From Planctomycetia bacterium (GTDB lineage: Bacteria; Planctomycetota; Planctomycetia; Pirellulales; UBA1268), in assembly GCA_021414115.1 (NCBI GenBank), contig JAIOPD010000006.1, forward strand, positions 1-39,795: a stretch of DNA of 39,795 bases, written 5' to 3'. The position numbers and the translations under genes were made by a program. The notes beneath the pieces were generated by a model that saw only the letters and a list, made by a program, of their open reading frames with translations, did no database searches and was not told where the DNA came from. Of this stretch, positions 8,235 to 16,394 are shown one piece after another (the first letter of the stretch is position 1; every line of letters starts with the position of its first letter).

Positions 8235-8807
8235 ATGGAAGTGCTGCTCACGGCGGATGAACTCGCGGCCGGTATCCGCAGGCTCTCGGAGGAAGTGCGC
8301 CGCGAGATCGGAGGACGGCCGCTGACGGTGGTCGGCGTTCTCACGGGCAGCATCGTGCTGGTCGCGGACCTGATCCGTCGGCTCGAGGGCCCGGTGACCG
8401 TGAGCATGGTCTGGGCAAGCAGCTACCGCGGGACGGCCACGTCGCCCGGCATGCTCGATCTGCGGCTCGACCTGCTGCCCGATCTCACCGGACAGGAGGT
8501 GCTGCTCGTGGACGATATTTTCGACACCGGCCACACGCTCGCGGCCCTGCTGGCGGAGTTTCGCCGCCGCGGCGCGTCGAACGTGCGGTCGCTCGTGCTG
8601 CTCCGCAAGACCGGACGGGCGGAGGTGGCGATCCAACCGGACTTCGTCGGATTCGACATTCCCGACAGGTTCGTGGTGGGGTATGGTCTGGACTTCGACG
8701 GCGGCCTGCGGCACCTGCCGCACCTTGCGGCCCTCGACGACGAGGACATTGCGGCGGCGCGGGCTGGACAGACACGATGCAGCGAGCAACCCGCAAGCCC
8801 GTCCTGA
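8235..8807 (+). CDS. hpt: Hypoxanthine phosphoribosyltransferase
   Basis: The 190-residue protein belongs to the type I phosphoribosyltransferases and would convert hypoxanthine or guanine plus PRPP to IMP or GMP in purine salvage. VVGVLTGSIVLVADLIRRL at about 31-49 and SSYRGT at about 62-67 are HPRT landmarks. LLVDDIFDTGHTLAAL at about 91-106 is the PRPP-binding motif, and DFVGFDIPDRFVVGYGLDF at about 138-156 is the base-binding C-terminal signature. The start is ATG 8235. The last 31 bp overlap the start of the glycosyltransferase gene in another frame, so the two are translationally coupled or one boundary is misjudged. Confidence 0.93.
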   Translation: MEVLLTADELAAGIRRLSEEVRREIGGRPLTVVGVLTGSIVLVADLIRRLEGPVTVSMVWASSYRGTATSPGMLDLRLDLLPDLTGQEVLLVDDIFDTGHTLAALLAEFRRRGASNVRSLVLLRKTGRAEVAIQPDFVGFDIPDRFVVGYGLDFDGGLRHLPHLAALDDEDIAAARAGQTRCSEQPASPS

Positions 8808-9865
8808 TCGCCATCGGCGGGTGTGACCCAGTCGGCACCGGCAGGCAGGTCGAACTGCTCGCCCGTGGTCTCGTCCAGAGCGGGCGGGATGTCCATGTCG
8901 CCGTCACGTCGCTGGGCGGCGGCATCGTGGATCGGCTGGAGGCGGCCGGCGTCAGCGTGCAGCGTGTCGGCTGCCGCCCCACGACCGACGTCGGTGCGGG
9001 TCTGCGGTTCGTGAGGCTGGCCCGCGAACTGGAGCCGGCGGTAGTGATCTCCTTTGGCCGGCGGCAGGCGGAACTGGCGGCAGTGGCCCGTCTGGCGCTC
9101 CCTGCCATGCGGGCCGTCGCCCATCTGGCCGCACCCGTCCGCGGCGGTCGGCTCCGCTGGTCGCTGCGGCGGATGGATCGGGTGATCGCCACGTCGCCGG
9201 GCGTGGCCGCGTCGTGCAGCCGGCTTGGCATCTCGGACAGCCGGATCGTCACGATCGCCCCCGGCATCGCCGCGGACGCCGGGCAGGGACTGGGCCGCGA
9301 GGCGGTCGCCGCACGGCTCGGACTCGATCCCGCGGCCGAGTGGACGCTCTGCGTGGCGCCGCTCGTGGCGGCCTCGCGGCTCGAGCGTCTGCTCTGGGGC
9401 GTCGATCAGCTCGGCGTCGTCCGCAAGGGGATGCAGCACGTGCTCGTCGGTACGGGTCCACTTCTCTCCCGCGTGCGCCGGCGGGCGCTGGTGCAGGAAC
9501 TTGCCGAGCGGCTCTTCGTGTTTCGCGACTGCAACATCCTCCCCGATCTGCTCGGCGAGGTCCGATACGTCTGGCAACCGGGGAGCGTCGCCTTCGGCGG
9601 CGCGATCCTCGACGCCATGGCACGCGGCGTGCCGGCCGTCGCGGTCGATGGCGACGCCGCGCGGCAACTCATCGCCGATGGCCGCACGGGCTGGATCGTG
9701 CCGCCCCTGCCCGAGAGCGAGTTTCCACGGCGGGCCTTCAATCTGCTCGAGGATGACGCGCTGCGGGCGCGATTCGGCGCGGCCGCGGCCGCCCGAGCCG
9801 CCGAGGAGTTTCCGGTCGAACGAATGGTCGCGGCATTCGCCGCGCTGCTCGAACGGCTCTCGTGA
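8777..9865 (+). CDS. Glycosyltransferase, GT4-like (GT-B fold)
   Basis: The 362-residue protein has the GT-B pattern. An N-terminal Rossmann-like half carries GGCDPVGTGRQVELLARGL, the usual N-terminal loop with Gly residues. A C-terminal half carries LVGTGPLLSRVRR and then GGAILDAMARGVPAVAVDGDAARQLIADGRTGWIVPPL at about 274-311, the nucleotide-sugar binding region typical of GT4. The E-x7-E motif is imperfect: canonical SxxEGxxxxxxEAMA is here SVAFGGAILDAMA, with Gly and Asp at the usual Glu sites. Donor and acceptor cannot be told. It overlaps hpt by 31 bp, and its stop directly abuts the stop of fhcA on the other strand. Confidence 0.85.
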   Translation: MQRATRKPVLIAIGGCDPVGTGRQVELLARGLVQSGRDVHVAVTSLGGGIVDRLEAAGVSVQRVGCRPTTDVGAGLRFVRLARELEPAVVISFGRRQAELAAVARLALPAMRAVAHLAAPVRGGRLRWSLRRMDRVIATSPGVAASCSRLGISDSRIVTIAPGIAADAGQGLGREAVAARLGLDPAAEWTLCVAPLVAASRLERLLWGVDQLGVVRKGMQHVLVGTGPLLSRVRRRALVQELAERLFVFRDCNILPDLLGEVRYVWQPGSVAFGGAILDAMARGVPAVAVDGDAARQLIADGRTGWIVPPLPESEFPRRAFNLLEDDALRARFGAAAAARAAEEFPVERMVAAFAALLERLS

Positions 9866-11374
9866 TCAGCTGACGAAGAGCGTGCGGCCGGCGGGCGCCG
9901 CGCGGACGTGGCCGTCTTCGGCGACGAGGACCCCCGCCTTGAACACCTTGGCGGGCATGGCAAACATCCGCGCGAGGTCGCGATCGGGGCGGTAGACGGT
10001 GATGTCGGCATCGGCGCCAGGACCGAGGTGGCCCTTGTGAGGGAGACCGGCGATCCGCGCGGGGGCGGCGCGGGTCACGATGCAGAGCTCCTGGAGCGAG
10101 TATTCCCGGTCGAGATGCAGGAGCGGGCTCCGCTTCCGCACGGCCGGATGAATCCGCTCGAAGGCCGCGCGGCGGAAGGCGGCGTCGCCGAGCAGTTGCA
10201 TGAGATGCGGGTAGGCCGTGAAGTGCGCGCCGTTGGGATGGTCGGTCGAAAGCGCCACCCGCCACGGATCGGCCGCCGAGAGAAACCACTCGAGGCCGAT
10301 CGCCCACTGCCAGGCATGCACCAGGCTCTTTTCCTTGTAGGCGATTGGCAACACGCCGCAGCCTCCTTCGAGATGCAGGTCGTGCGACATCCAGGGCACG
10401 CCCGTCGCATGGGCCAGATGCTCGGCCGCCGCCGAATCGCCCGTCATGGCCACCGTGTCGCCGAACAAGATCTGGCCGACGTCGAGCGTGAGCGAGTCGT
10501 GCGCGTTGAAGAACTCGACGAGCGGGGCCACGCCCGAGCCGAATGAGCCCTCGTCGAGATCGCCGCCGGTGTAGCTGTGAAACTGGACGTGGGCGAGATG
10601 GGCACGCCGGCCGGCGAGCGACCGCATCGTCTCGAGCAGCGTCCGCCAGTTGCCCGGGAGACCGAGGTTGGCGGTGTGGACGTGAAGCGGATGGGGCAGG
10701 CCGATCGCCTGCACCGCTTCGGCGAGTCGCTCGAGCAGGATGCGCGGCGTGAGTGACCGACCGGGAAGCGGCGAATCGAGGTCGTGGTGGTCGCCGCGGG
10801 CCTGCTTCCAAAACGCGGGACCTCCCGGGTTGGCCACCTTCACGCCCCAGCCACGCCCTGCCGCGATGGCGGCGGCGAGCAGCCGTCGGGTTTCCTGCGC
10901 GTCATCTCGGGCCACGGCGGTGAGCACGGCGGCGTCGTCGGCCGCGAGCAGATACATCCCCTTGTCGAGGATCGGCAGGTCGGCGAGTTCCAGATGGGCG
11001 ATGTCGGCGGCGGCGGTGGCGATCGCCGCGTCGAACACCGTGGTGTAGCCGAGCGCGGCGTAGAGGCTGCCGGTGGCGTGAATCGTGGGCACGGCCGCGG
11101 GGCCGTCGCGCCGCGCGAGGTGTGGCGCGATCCGTCTGCCGGCCGCGACCTTGGGCCCCGCCACGTGGCTGTGGAGATCGACACCGCCCGGCATCACCAC
11201 CAGGCCGCGGACGTCGATCCGCCGGAAACTCGTCGGATCAGTCGGCGGCTCGATGATCCGGCCGCCGTCGATCCAGAGGTCGCCGACGGCACCATCACGG
11301 CCGTGAGTGGGGTCGTGAATCGTGCCCTGCAGAAGGACGAGCCGATCGGTCGCTGTCGAGGCCGCCGTGATCAT
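9866..11374 (-). CDS. fhcA: Formyltransferase/hydrolase complex subunit A (FwdA/FhcA-like)
   Basis: The 502-residue amidohydrolase-fold protein matches subunit A of formylmethanofuran dehydrogenase and of the bacterial Fhc complex, which hydrolyses formyl-methanofuran-type carriers to formate. GGVDLHSHVAG gives His68 and His70. WGVKVANPGG gives the probable carboxylated metal-bridging Lys, VHTANLGLPGNW and HLAHVQFHSYTGG give further His ligands, and STDHPNGAHF gives the Asp. FwdA/FhcA is usually about 550-570 residues, so this is a compact version. It overlaps fhcB by 4 bp (ATGA), so the pair is coupled. The fhcC and fhcD genes that often follow are absent here: a convergent glycosyltransferase gene abuts the stop. 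Confidence 0.92.
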   Translation of the reverse strand: MITAASTATDRLVLLQGTIHDPTHGRDGAVGDLWIDGGRIIEPPTDPTSFRRIDVRGLVVMPGGVDLHSHVAGPKVAAGRRIAPHLARRDGPAAVPTIHATGSLYAALGYTTVFDAAIATAAADIAHLELADLPILDKGMYLLAADDAAVLTAVARDDAQETRRLLAAAIAAGRGWGVKVANPGGPAFWKQARGDHHDLDSPLPGRSLTPRILLERLAEAVQAIGLPHPLHVHTANLGLPGNWRTLLETMRSLAGRRAHLAHVQFHSYTGGDLDEGSFGSGVAPLVEFFNAHDSLTLDVGQILFGDTVAMTGDSAAAEHLAHATGVPWMSHDLHLEGGCGVLPIAYKEKSLVHAWQWAIGLEWFLSAADPWRVALSTDHPNGAHFTAYPHLMQLLGDAAFRRAAFERIHPAVRKRSPLLHLDREYSLQELCIVTRAAPARIAGLPHKGHLGPGADADITVYRPDRDLARMFAMPAKVFKAGVLVAEDGHVRAAPAGRTLFVS

Positions 11375-12669
11375 GTCGGACCTCGGCGTGTCTGGAGGCA
11401 GGCCTGCACGCGAGCGACGAGGTCCGCGAGCACCGCCGCCATGGAGTCGTCATCGGCGGCCAAGCCGGGGCCGAGAACGATGCGTCGGCCGTCACCGCGC
11501 AGCAGCGTGCCCGACCGCGACGCCAGGAGCGACCGGCAGCCGAGCCGGATCGACGGCCGGGCCGGGTCGGCGGAGGCGGCGTCGCCGGAGGCGATGCGCA
11601 CGAGGCCGATCGTCGCCGCGCGACGGGCGACCGCAGCCTCAACGAAGGGCGACAAGCGGCCCACGGCCACGACGCAGTCGACCTCGCCGCGGTCGATGAG
11701 GCGGACGGCATCGCACTCCGCGGGCAGGAACGGCCCGCCGCCGCGATCCGCCCGTGCGATCCCACCGGCCGCACCGTAGCGCCACGTGCAGATCGCCGCG
11801 GCCCCCGCGAGATTCGCCCCGCCGTCGATTCCCCCGGCGAGCGGGATTTCGAACGCCGGCTTCGCATGCGTGATCGCGCGGACGAGCAGGGCCGTGCTCC
11901 ACGGACCGAGACCGATCGGGTCGGCTCCCCGCGTGGTCACGATCGCCACGCACTCGGCCGCCGCGATTGCGTCCGCCACGACTTCGGCCCCGGCCGCGAT
12001 GGCCTCGTCGTCCGCTCGCAGCGGACCGCCCCGGATCCCGGCCACCGCGGCCTCGATCAGCCGCGCGGCGTCGATGGCGGCCGCAAGCGGGAGCACGGCA
12101 TGACGGTGCGTCGACGATGCGGGCAGCACCGGCTCGACGCCGATGGCGATCGTACGCCGGGGCATTTTCCCGGGCGTTGGCGGCGTGACGAATCGTTCGA
12201 TGAACCGCGGGTGCGTCGCGGACGGATCGCAGAACCAAAAGACAACGAGGTCGGCACGGTCGCGAAGTTCCTCCCACTCGGCCGTCACCTCACCCGCCCT
12301 TGCGATCGTCGGGCCGCTGACCTGCGACGTCTCCGAGCCGCCGATGTCGACGGCCGCGCCGACGGCCTCCGCCAGGTCGAGAGCGGTCGTGATGCCCTCC
12401 AAGGTGGCATCGGCCAGGCCCGTGACGAGCACCCGCCGGGCGGCCGTGATCAGGGCCGCGGCCCGGTCGATCGCGGTGTCGCGAGCGGCGCCGGCGCCGG
12501 TGGCTGCAGTCGCGGCCTCGCTGCCCAATCTGCCAAACGCGGCCGCCCCGGCCGCGCACGCCCGGATCACGCCGCCGGCGGTCACGACCACGTCTTCGCA
12601 GAGCAGCGGGCAGACGGTGCAGACCCGTGATTCCGGAGCGACCGCGGCGGTGGAGCGAGAGGAGGTCAC
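11371..12669 (-). CDS. fhcB: Formyltransferase/hydrolase complex subunit B (FwdB/FhcB-like)
   Basis: The 432-residue protein resembles the molybdopterin-oxidoreductase-type subunit B. The N-terminal CTVCPLLCEDVVV (Cys17, 20, 24) keeps the iron-sulfur-type cysteine motif, and DLVVFWFCDPSATHPRFIERF is a strong FwdB/FhcB signature. At the position where archaeal FwdB has the Cys that ligates Mo or W (in a C-H-G-P context, as I recall it), this protein reads VSGPT, without Cys. That agrees with the known view that bacterial FhcB is not a redox enzyme. It starts 14 bp downstream of the PIN-TRAM gene and overlaps fhcA, so it is in the middle of a minus-strand run. Confidence in the family is high; the ligand comparison is from memory. 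Confidence 0.9.
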   Translation of the reverse strand: MTSSRSTAAVAPESRVCTVCPLLCEDVVVTAGGVIRACAAGAAAFGRLGSEAATAATGAGAARDTAIDRAAALITAARRVLVTGLADATLEGITTALDLAEAVGAAVDIGGSETSQVSGPTIARAGEVTAEWEELRDRADLVVFWFCDPSATHPRFIERFVTPPTPGKMPRRTIAIGVEPVLPASSTHRHAVLPLAAAIDAARLIEAAVAGIRGGPLRADDEAIAAGAEVVADAIAAAECVAIVTTRGADPIGLGPWSTALLVRAITHAKPAFEIPLAGGIDGGANLAGAAAICTWRYGAAGGIARADRGGGPFLPAECDAVRLIDRGEVDCVVAVGRLSPFVEAAVARRAATIGLVRIASGDAASADPARPSIRLGCRSLLASRSGTLLRGDGRRIVLGPGLAADDDSMAAVLADLVARVQACLQTRRGPT

Positions 12670-12683
12670 GGCTGCGGCAGGGC

Positions 12684-13706
12684 TCAGGCCGAGTGGCTCA
12701 ACGGACGGGCGAAGACGAGCCGGCCCGCCGAGGTTTGCAGCGTGCTGGTGACGCTGGCCTGTACCGTGCGACCGATCTGCTCGCGGGCGTTCTCGACGAC
12801 GACCATCGTGCCGTCGTCGAGATAGCCCACGCCCTGATCGGGCTCCTCTCCCTGCTTCACGAGCCTCACGTTCAAGGCGTCGCCGGGCACGAAGGTCGGC
12901 TTGAGGGCCAGCGAGACGTCGTTGATGTTGATCGTCGGCACCGTCTGCACACCCGCGAGCTTGGCGAGGCCCGAGTCGATCGTGACGATGCGTCCCCCCA
13001 GTTGACGGGCGAGGTCGACGACGCGGCTCTCCAGCGACAGGTCCTCGGTTGTGTCTCGGGGGGCGATGACGTCGATGTCAATCGTCTCGTTCGATCGCAG
13101 GCGGGCCAGCACGTCGAGGCCGCGGCGGCCCCGAGTGCGATGCTGTTTATCGGCAGAAGAGGCGGCCGTCTGCAGCTCGTCGAGCACGAACGACGGCACG
13201 ACGAACCGGCTCTCGAACACGCCGGCCTCCGCGAGGTCGGCGATCCGGCCGTCGATGATCGTCGTCATGTCGAGCACGTTGGGACGCAGTCCGCGGACGT
13301 CACGAGCGAACTCCACGAACGGGATCAAAAATCGGAAATCGTCCCGTGTCTGCAGCAGCAGGCTCGTGCAGACATAGCAGAGCACGCACCCCAGGATGAG
13401 CGGCAGCCAGGTCCGCAGGGGATCGCTCGACCGCATCGGGAGAATCGGCGTCAGGGCCAGCATGGCCACGTAGGCGAGGAACACGCCGATGAGGAGCCCG
13501 AAATAGACGGCCGTGATCGTCGTGAGGTCCTTGCGGCGAATCAAGCCATCGATGCCGATCACCGTGAGCGGCAGCGCCACCATCGCGGCGAGCACGGCCC
13601 AGGGCACCCAGATATCGGCGGACTGCATGGCCCCCGAGTTGAAGATGAGCACGGCGATGCCCACCGACACCATCACGAAGATCGCGCGGAGGATGAGCAG
13701 CGCCAT
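12684..13706 (-). CDS. Membrane-anchored PIN-TRAM domain protein (YacL-like)
   Basis: The 340-residue protein has four hydrophobic segments at about 3-25, 32-50, 63-90 and 98-122. A PIN nuclease-fold domain follows at about 140-255, with acidic residues in LDMTTIIDGRIADL, VLDEL and TIDSGLAKLAG. A TRAM RNA-binding domain lies at about 275-335, including DQGVGYLDDGTMVVVENAREQIG. This architecture is that of Bacillus YacL and its relatives, whose substrate is not well established; RNA cleavage or RNA binding at the membrane is the family expectation. It follows dgt by 85 bp and precedes fhcB by 14 bp. Confidence 0.9.
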   Translation of the reverse strand: MALLILRAIFVMVSVGIAVLIFNSGAMQSADIWVPWAVLAAMVALPLTVIGIDGLIRRKDLTTITAVYFGLLIGVFLAYVAMLALTPILPMRSSDPLRTWLPLILGCVLCYVCTSLLLQTRDDFRFLIPFVEFARDVRGLRPNVLDMTTIIDGRIADLAEAGVFESRFVVPSFVLDELQTAASSADKQHRTRGRRGLDVLARLRSNETIDIDVIAPRDTTEDLSLESRVVDLARQLGGRIVTIDSGLAKLAGVQTVPTININDVSLALKPTFVPGDALNVRLVKQGEEPDQGVGYLDDGTMVVVENAREQIGRTVQASVTSTLQTSAGRLVFARPLSHSA

Positions 13707-13791
13707 GGGGTGTCCGGGAGCAGGGGCATGGTGGGCGAGGGCTCGATTCTATCACCGGTCCAAGGGGAATCCCATCGAGGCCCCCGGCTGC

Positions 13792-14943
13792 TCAGGTCTC
13801 GCACAGCCTTCGACGGTGGTCGATCTCGAGGTAGCGGTCGGTCATTCCGGCGATGTAGTCGGCGACGCTGCGTCGGACGCCGAAGACCGTCGCCCGCTGC
13901 CGATATCCGGGGGGCATCTCGTCCGGGTGGTTTGCATACCACCAGAAGAGTTCGGTCAGACTTCGCTGTGCGGGCACCCGGACGGCCAGCACCCGGTCGC
14001 AGCGGTAGACCCGTTCGAACAGAAACCGTTCCAGTTCCCTCTTGCCGGCCGCGATGCCCGGTGCGGGGGCCACGATCCTCCGGCCGGCGGTCGATCCAGC
14101 GCCGCGAAACACCTCCCGCACACGGGCGACCGAGTCGATGTTCATCGAGTTGATCGTGGCCCTTGCCTGACGGACCAGTTCCGCCACCTGAAAATCGACC
14201 AGTTCATGAAGGATCGCCCGACGTGCCTCGACGCCCTCGAGCCGTCCCTGGCGGACGGTCACGCGGGCCGCGGCGTCGGCCACCAGCGGCAGCTCCAGGA
14301 GTTCGTCGAGCGTCACGAGCCCCAACTCGACGGCGTCGTCGGCGTCGTGGGTGTCGTAGGCGATCGAGTCGGCGGCATCAACGACCTGCGCCTCCAGTAA
14401 CGGGGCCGGAGCGGTGCCGTCCTTCTTGCGGGTTGCCTGAGCGTCGAGCACCTCGCGGGAGAGGTTGAGGCCGGGGAAGTCGGCATAACGGGTCTCGAGC
14501 AGCTCCATGATCCGCAGCGCCTGCGCGTTGTGGTTGAAGCCTCCTTCGTCGCGAAGCAGGTCCGCGAGCGTGTCTTCGCCGGCGTGGCCGAGCGGTGGGT
14601 GGCCGATGTCGTGGGCGAGCGCGAGTGTCTCGACCAGGTCCTCGTTGAGGGCCAGCGCCCTGGCCAGCGTCCGCGCGATGCTCGTCACCTCGAGCGTGTG
14701 CGTGAGCCGGCTGCGATGGTAGTCGCCGTGGTAGCCGGTGAAGACCTGCGTCTTGTGCGCGAGCCGCCGGAACGCGGCGGAGTGCACGATGCGGTCACGG
14801 TCGCGTTGGTAGGGGCTGCGAAAAGGGTGCGGTTCCTCGTGATGCACCCGGCCGGCGGAGTCGACCGCGTGCATCGCCCACGGGGCGAGCATCATGTCTT
14901 CGCGGGCCCGCCAATCGGGCTGGCTCCAGTCGGCGGCGGTCAT
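13792..14943 (-). CDS. dgt: dGTP triphosphohydrolase (HD domain)
   Basis: The 383-residue protein is a deoxyguanosinetriphosphate triphosphohydrolase-like enzyme that removes triphosphate from dNTPs. The N-terminus carries YQRDRDRIVHSAAFRRLAHKTQV and RLTHTLEV. ALAHDIGHPPLGHAGED is the HD metal motif, and VVDAADSIAYDTHDADDAVELG provides the distal Asp. Its C-terminus, about RSLTELFWWYANHPDEMP, is the usual family ending. I set the start at ATG 14943, where the stop of the HIT gene overlaps it (ATGA) and a GGGGAGG ribosome site precedes it; the frame stays open upstream only as a shadow of the HIT gene. Confidence 0.93.
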   Translation of the reverse strand: MTAADWSQPDWRAREDMMLAPWAMHAVDSAGRVHHEEPHPFRSPYQRDRDRIVHSAAFRRLAHKTQVFTGYHGDYHRSRLTHTLEVTSIARTLARALALNEDLVETLALAHDIGHPPLGHAGEDTLADLLRDEGGFNHNAQALRIMELLETRYADFPGLNLSREVLDAQATRKKDGTAPAPLLEAQVVDAADSIAYDTHDADDAVELGLVTLDELLELPLVADAAARVTVRQGRLEGVEARRAILHELVDFQVAELVRQARATINSMNIDSVARVREVFRGAGSTAGRRIVAPAPGIAAGKRELERFLFERVYRCDRVLAVRVPAQRSLTELFWWYANHPDEMPPGYRQRATVFGVRRSVADYIAGMTDRYLEIDHRRRLCET

Positions 14944-15485
14944 GGCGTGACCTCCCCGGCGGCCTGTGTCAGCTGTTCCCAGAGCGCGTCGAGCGACTGC
15001 GGCAGCACCCGCACGCCCGCCACCGTCGGCATGAAGTTCACGTCGCCGTTCCACCGCGGCACGATGTGCCAGTGGAGATGGCCCGGCACCCCCGCCCCGG
15101 CAACATGGCCGAGGTTGAGCCCCACGTTGAAGCCCTGCGCCTGCATCGACCGCTCGATCGTGCCGCACCAGGCGGTGATCCGTCGCTGCAGATCGAGGTG
15201 TTCTTCCGCCGCGAGGACCGCCAGGGTCGCGCGATGATCGAGCGGCGCCACGAGGAGGTGGCCGTTGGCATAGGGGTATCGGTTGACGACGACCACGCTG
15301 AGCGGTGTCCGCTCGAGCACGCCGAGTGCGCGATCATGCTCCGCCGCAGCCGCGGCCGCGCGGCAGAGAAAGCACGACTGGTCGGCGCCGGGCCGCCAGC
15401 GGGTCACGGCGACGACGGGCTCTGCGGCCGTGTCGCCCTGCACGTACCCCAGCCGCCACGGGGCCCAGAGACGATCGATGTTCAT
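14940..15485 (-). CDS. HIT-family nucleotide hydrolase or transferase
   Basis: The 181-residue protein carries the histidine-triad motif HLHWHIVPRW near residues 131-140, whose middle His is the catalytic nucleophile for nucleoside-monophosphate transfer. The N-terminus (MNIDRLWAPWR) and CFLC at about 38-41 resemble the AP4A phosphorylase / HIT-like subgroup often found in actinobacteria and planctomycetes. The starting ATG at 15485 sits at the natural N-terminus; the frame continues upstream without similarity. It is the first gene of a five-gene minus-strand run (HIT, dgt, PIN-TRAM, fhcB, fhcA) and overlaps dgt by 4 bp. Both HIT and dGTPase act on nucleotides, which may explain that pairing. 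Confidence 0.9.
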   Translation of the reverse strand: MNIDRLWAPWRLGYVQGDTAAEPVVAVTRWRPGADQSCFLCRAAAAAAEHDRALGVLERTPLSVVVVNRYPYANGHLLVAPLDHRATLAVLAAEEHLDLQRRITAWCGTIERSMQAQGFNVGLNLGHVAGAGVPGHLHWHIVPRWNGDVNFMPTVAGVRVLPQSLDALWEQLTQAAGEVTP

Positions 15486-15635
15486 GGGGGGTAGCGTAGC
15501 CGAAATGTCGGCCTGCAGGGGGGAGGCGAGGCGGGGCGTGCGGCAAATTCCGCCGTGCGGCATCCCGGTGGGCTTCTCTATGATTGCGACGGTGACGGGT
15601 GTTCTGTGTGAGTTGGAACGTGCGGCGAGGTCTGC

Positions 15636-16394
15636 GTGGAATTCAAGGTCGCCCTCGACGTGTTCTCCGGGCCGATGGACCTCCTGCTCTACCTCGTCAA
15701 GAAGCACGAGGTCGACGTGACGGAGGTGCCGATCGCGGCGATCGCCAGCGAGTTCGTCGCCTACCTCGACGTGCTCGAGGATCTCGCCATTGACCAGGTG
15801 GGGGAGTTCGTCGAACTGGCGAGCGTGTTGCTCGAGATCAAGGCACGGGCGCTGGTGCCGCGGCCCGAGGAGACCGAGGAACCGGTCGAACTCGTCCGCG
15901 AGGATCTCGTGCAGCGGCTGTTGGAATACAAACAATACCGGGACGCGGCCACGATGCTCGAGGACCGGGCGAGGCAATGGGAACTACGTTTCGCCCGGCA
16001 TTCCGCCGACGAGCCGGCGGCCCGCACGGCGCCGGCCGAGGTGACGATCGGCGACGTCCACGTGTGGGACCTCGTGGGGGCGATGTCGCGGGTCATGGCC
16101 AAGCGGGAGAAGCGCCGGCCGCGGCAGATCGTCCACGACGACACGCCCATCGAGACGCACGCCGCCCGGATCGAGGCGCTCGTGGCGGAGCAGGGGAGGG
16201 TGGCATTCACGCAGCTCTTCGATGACGATATGCCGCGTTCGCGAATCGTGGGTATCTTCCTGGCGGCGCTCGAACTCGTGCGGCGAGGAAAAATCGCCAC
16301 CCGCCAGGATGCCCTCTTCGACGAGATCTGGCTCGAGCCAGCGCCGCCGCGGCATCCCCTCCCATCACCGGTTTCGCCAGAACTTCCCGCATGA
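15636..16394 (+). CDS. scpA: Segregation and condensation protein A (kleisin)
   Basis: The 252-residue protein is the kleisin that joins the SMC dimer to ScpB for chromosome condensation. FSGPMDLLLYLVKKHEVDVTEVPIAAIASEFVAYL at about 10-44 is the classic N-terminal signature. FVELASVLLEIKARALVPRP follows, and a C-terminal winged-helix region (about 190-240) includes IVGIFLAALELVRRGKI. The start is GTG 15636, with GGCGAGG 6 bp upstream, which decides it. No scpB lies next to it. It overlaps the following hydrolase gene by 4 bp (ATGA). Confidence 0.93.
   Translation: MEFKVALDVFSGPMDLLLYLVKKHEVDVTEVPIAAIASEFVAYLDVLEDLAIDQVGEFVELASVLLEIKARALVPRPEETEEPVELVREDLVQRLLEYKQYRDAATMLEDRARQWELRFARHSADEPAARTAPAEVTIGDVHVWDLVGAMSRVMAKREKRRPRQIVHDDTPIETHAARIEALVAEQGRVAFTQLFDDDMPRSRIVGIFLAALELVRRGKIATRQDALFDEIWLEPAPPRHPLPSPVSPELPA

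Noticed and set aside
9866-11374. FhcA as a dihydroorotase or D-aminoacylase
   Set aside because: The amidohydrolase fold is shared, but HTANLGLPGNW, HSYTGG and STDHPNG together with the neighbouring FhcB point to FwdA/FhcA.
14944-15168. Upstream extension of dgt
   Set aside because: This is a shadow of the HIT gene in another frame; the ATGA overlap and ribosome site set the true start at 14943.
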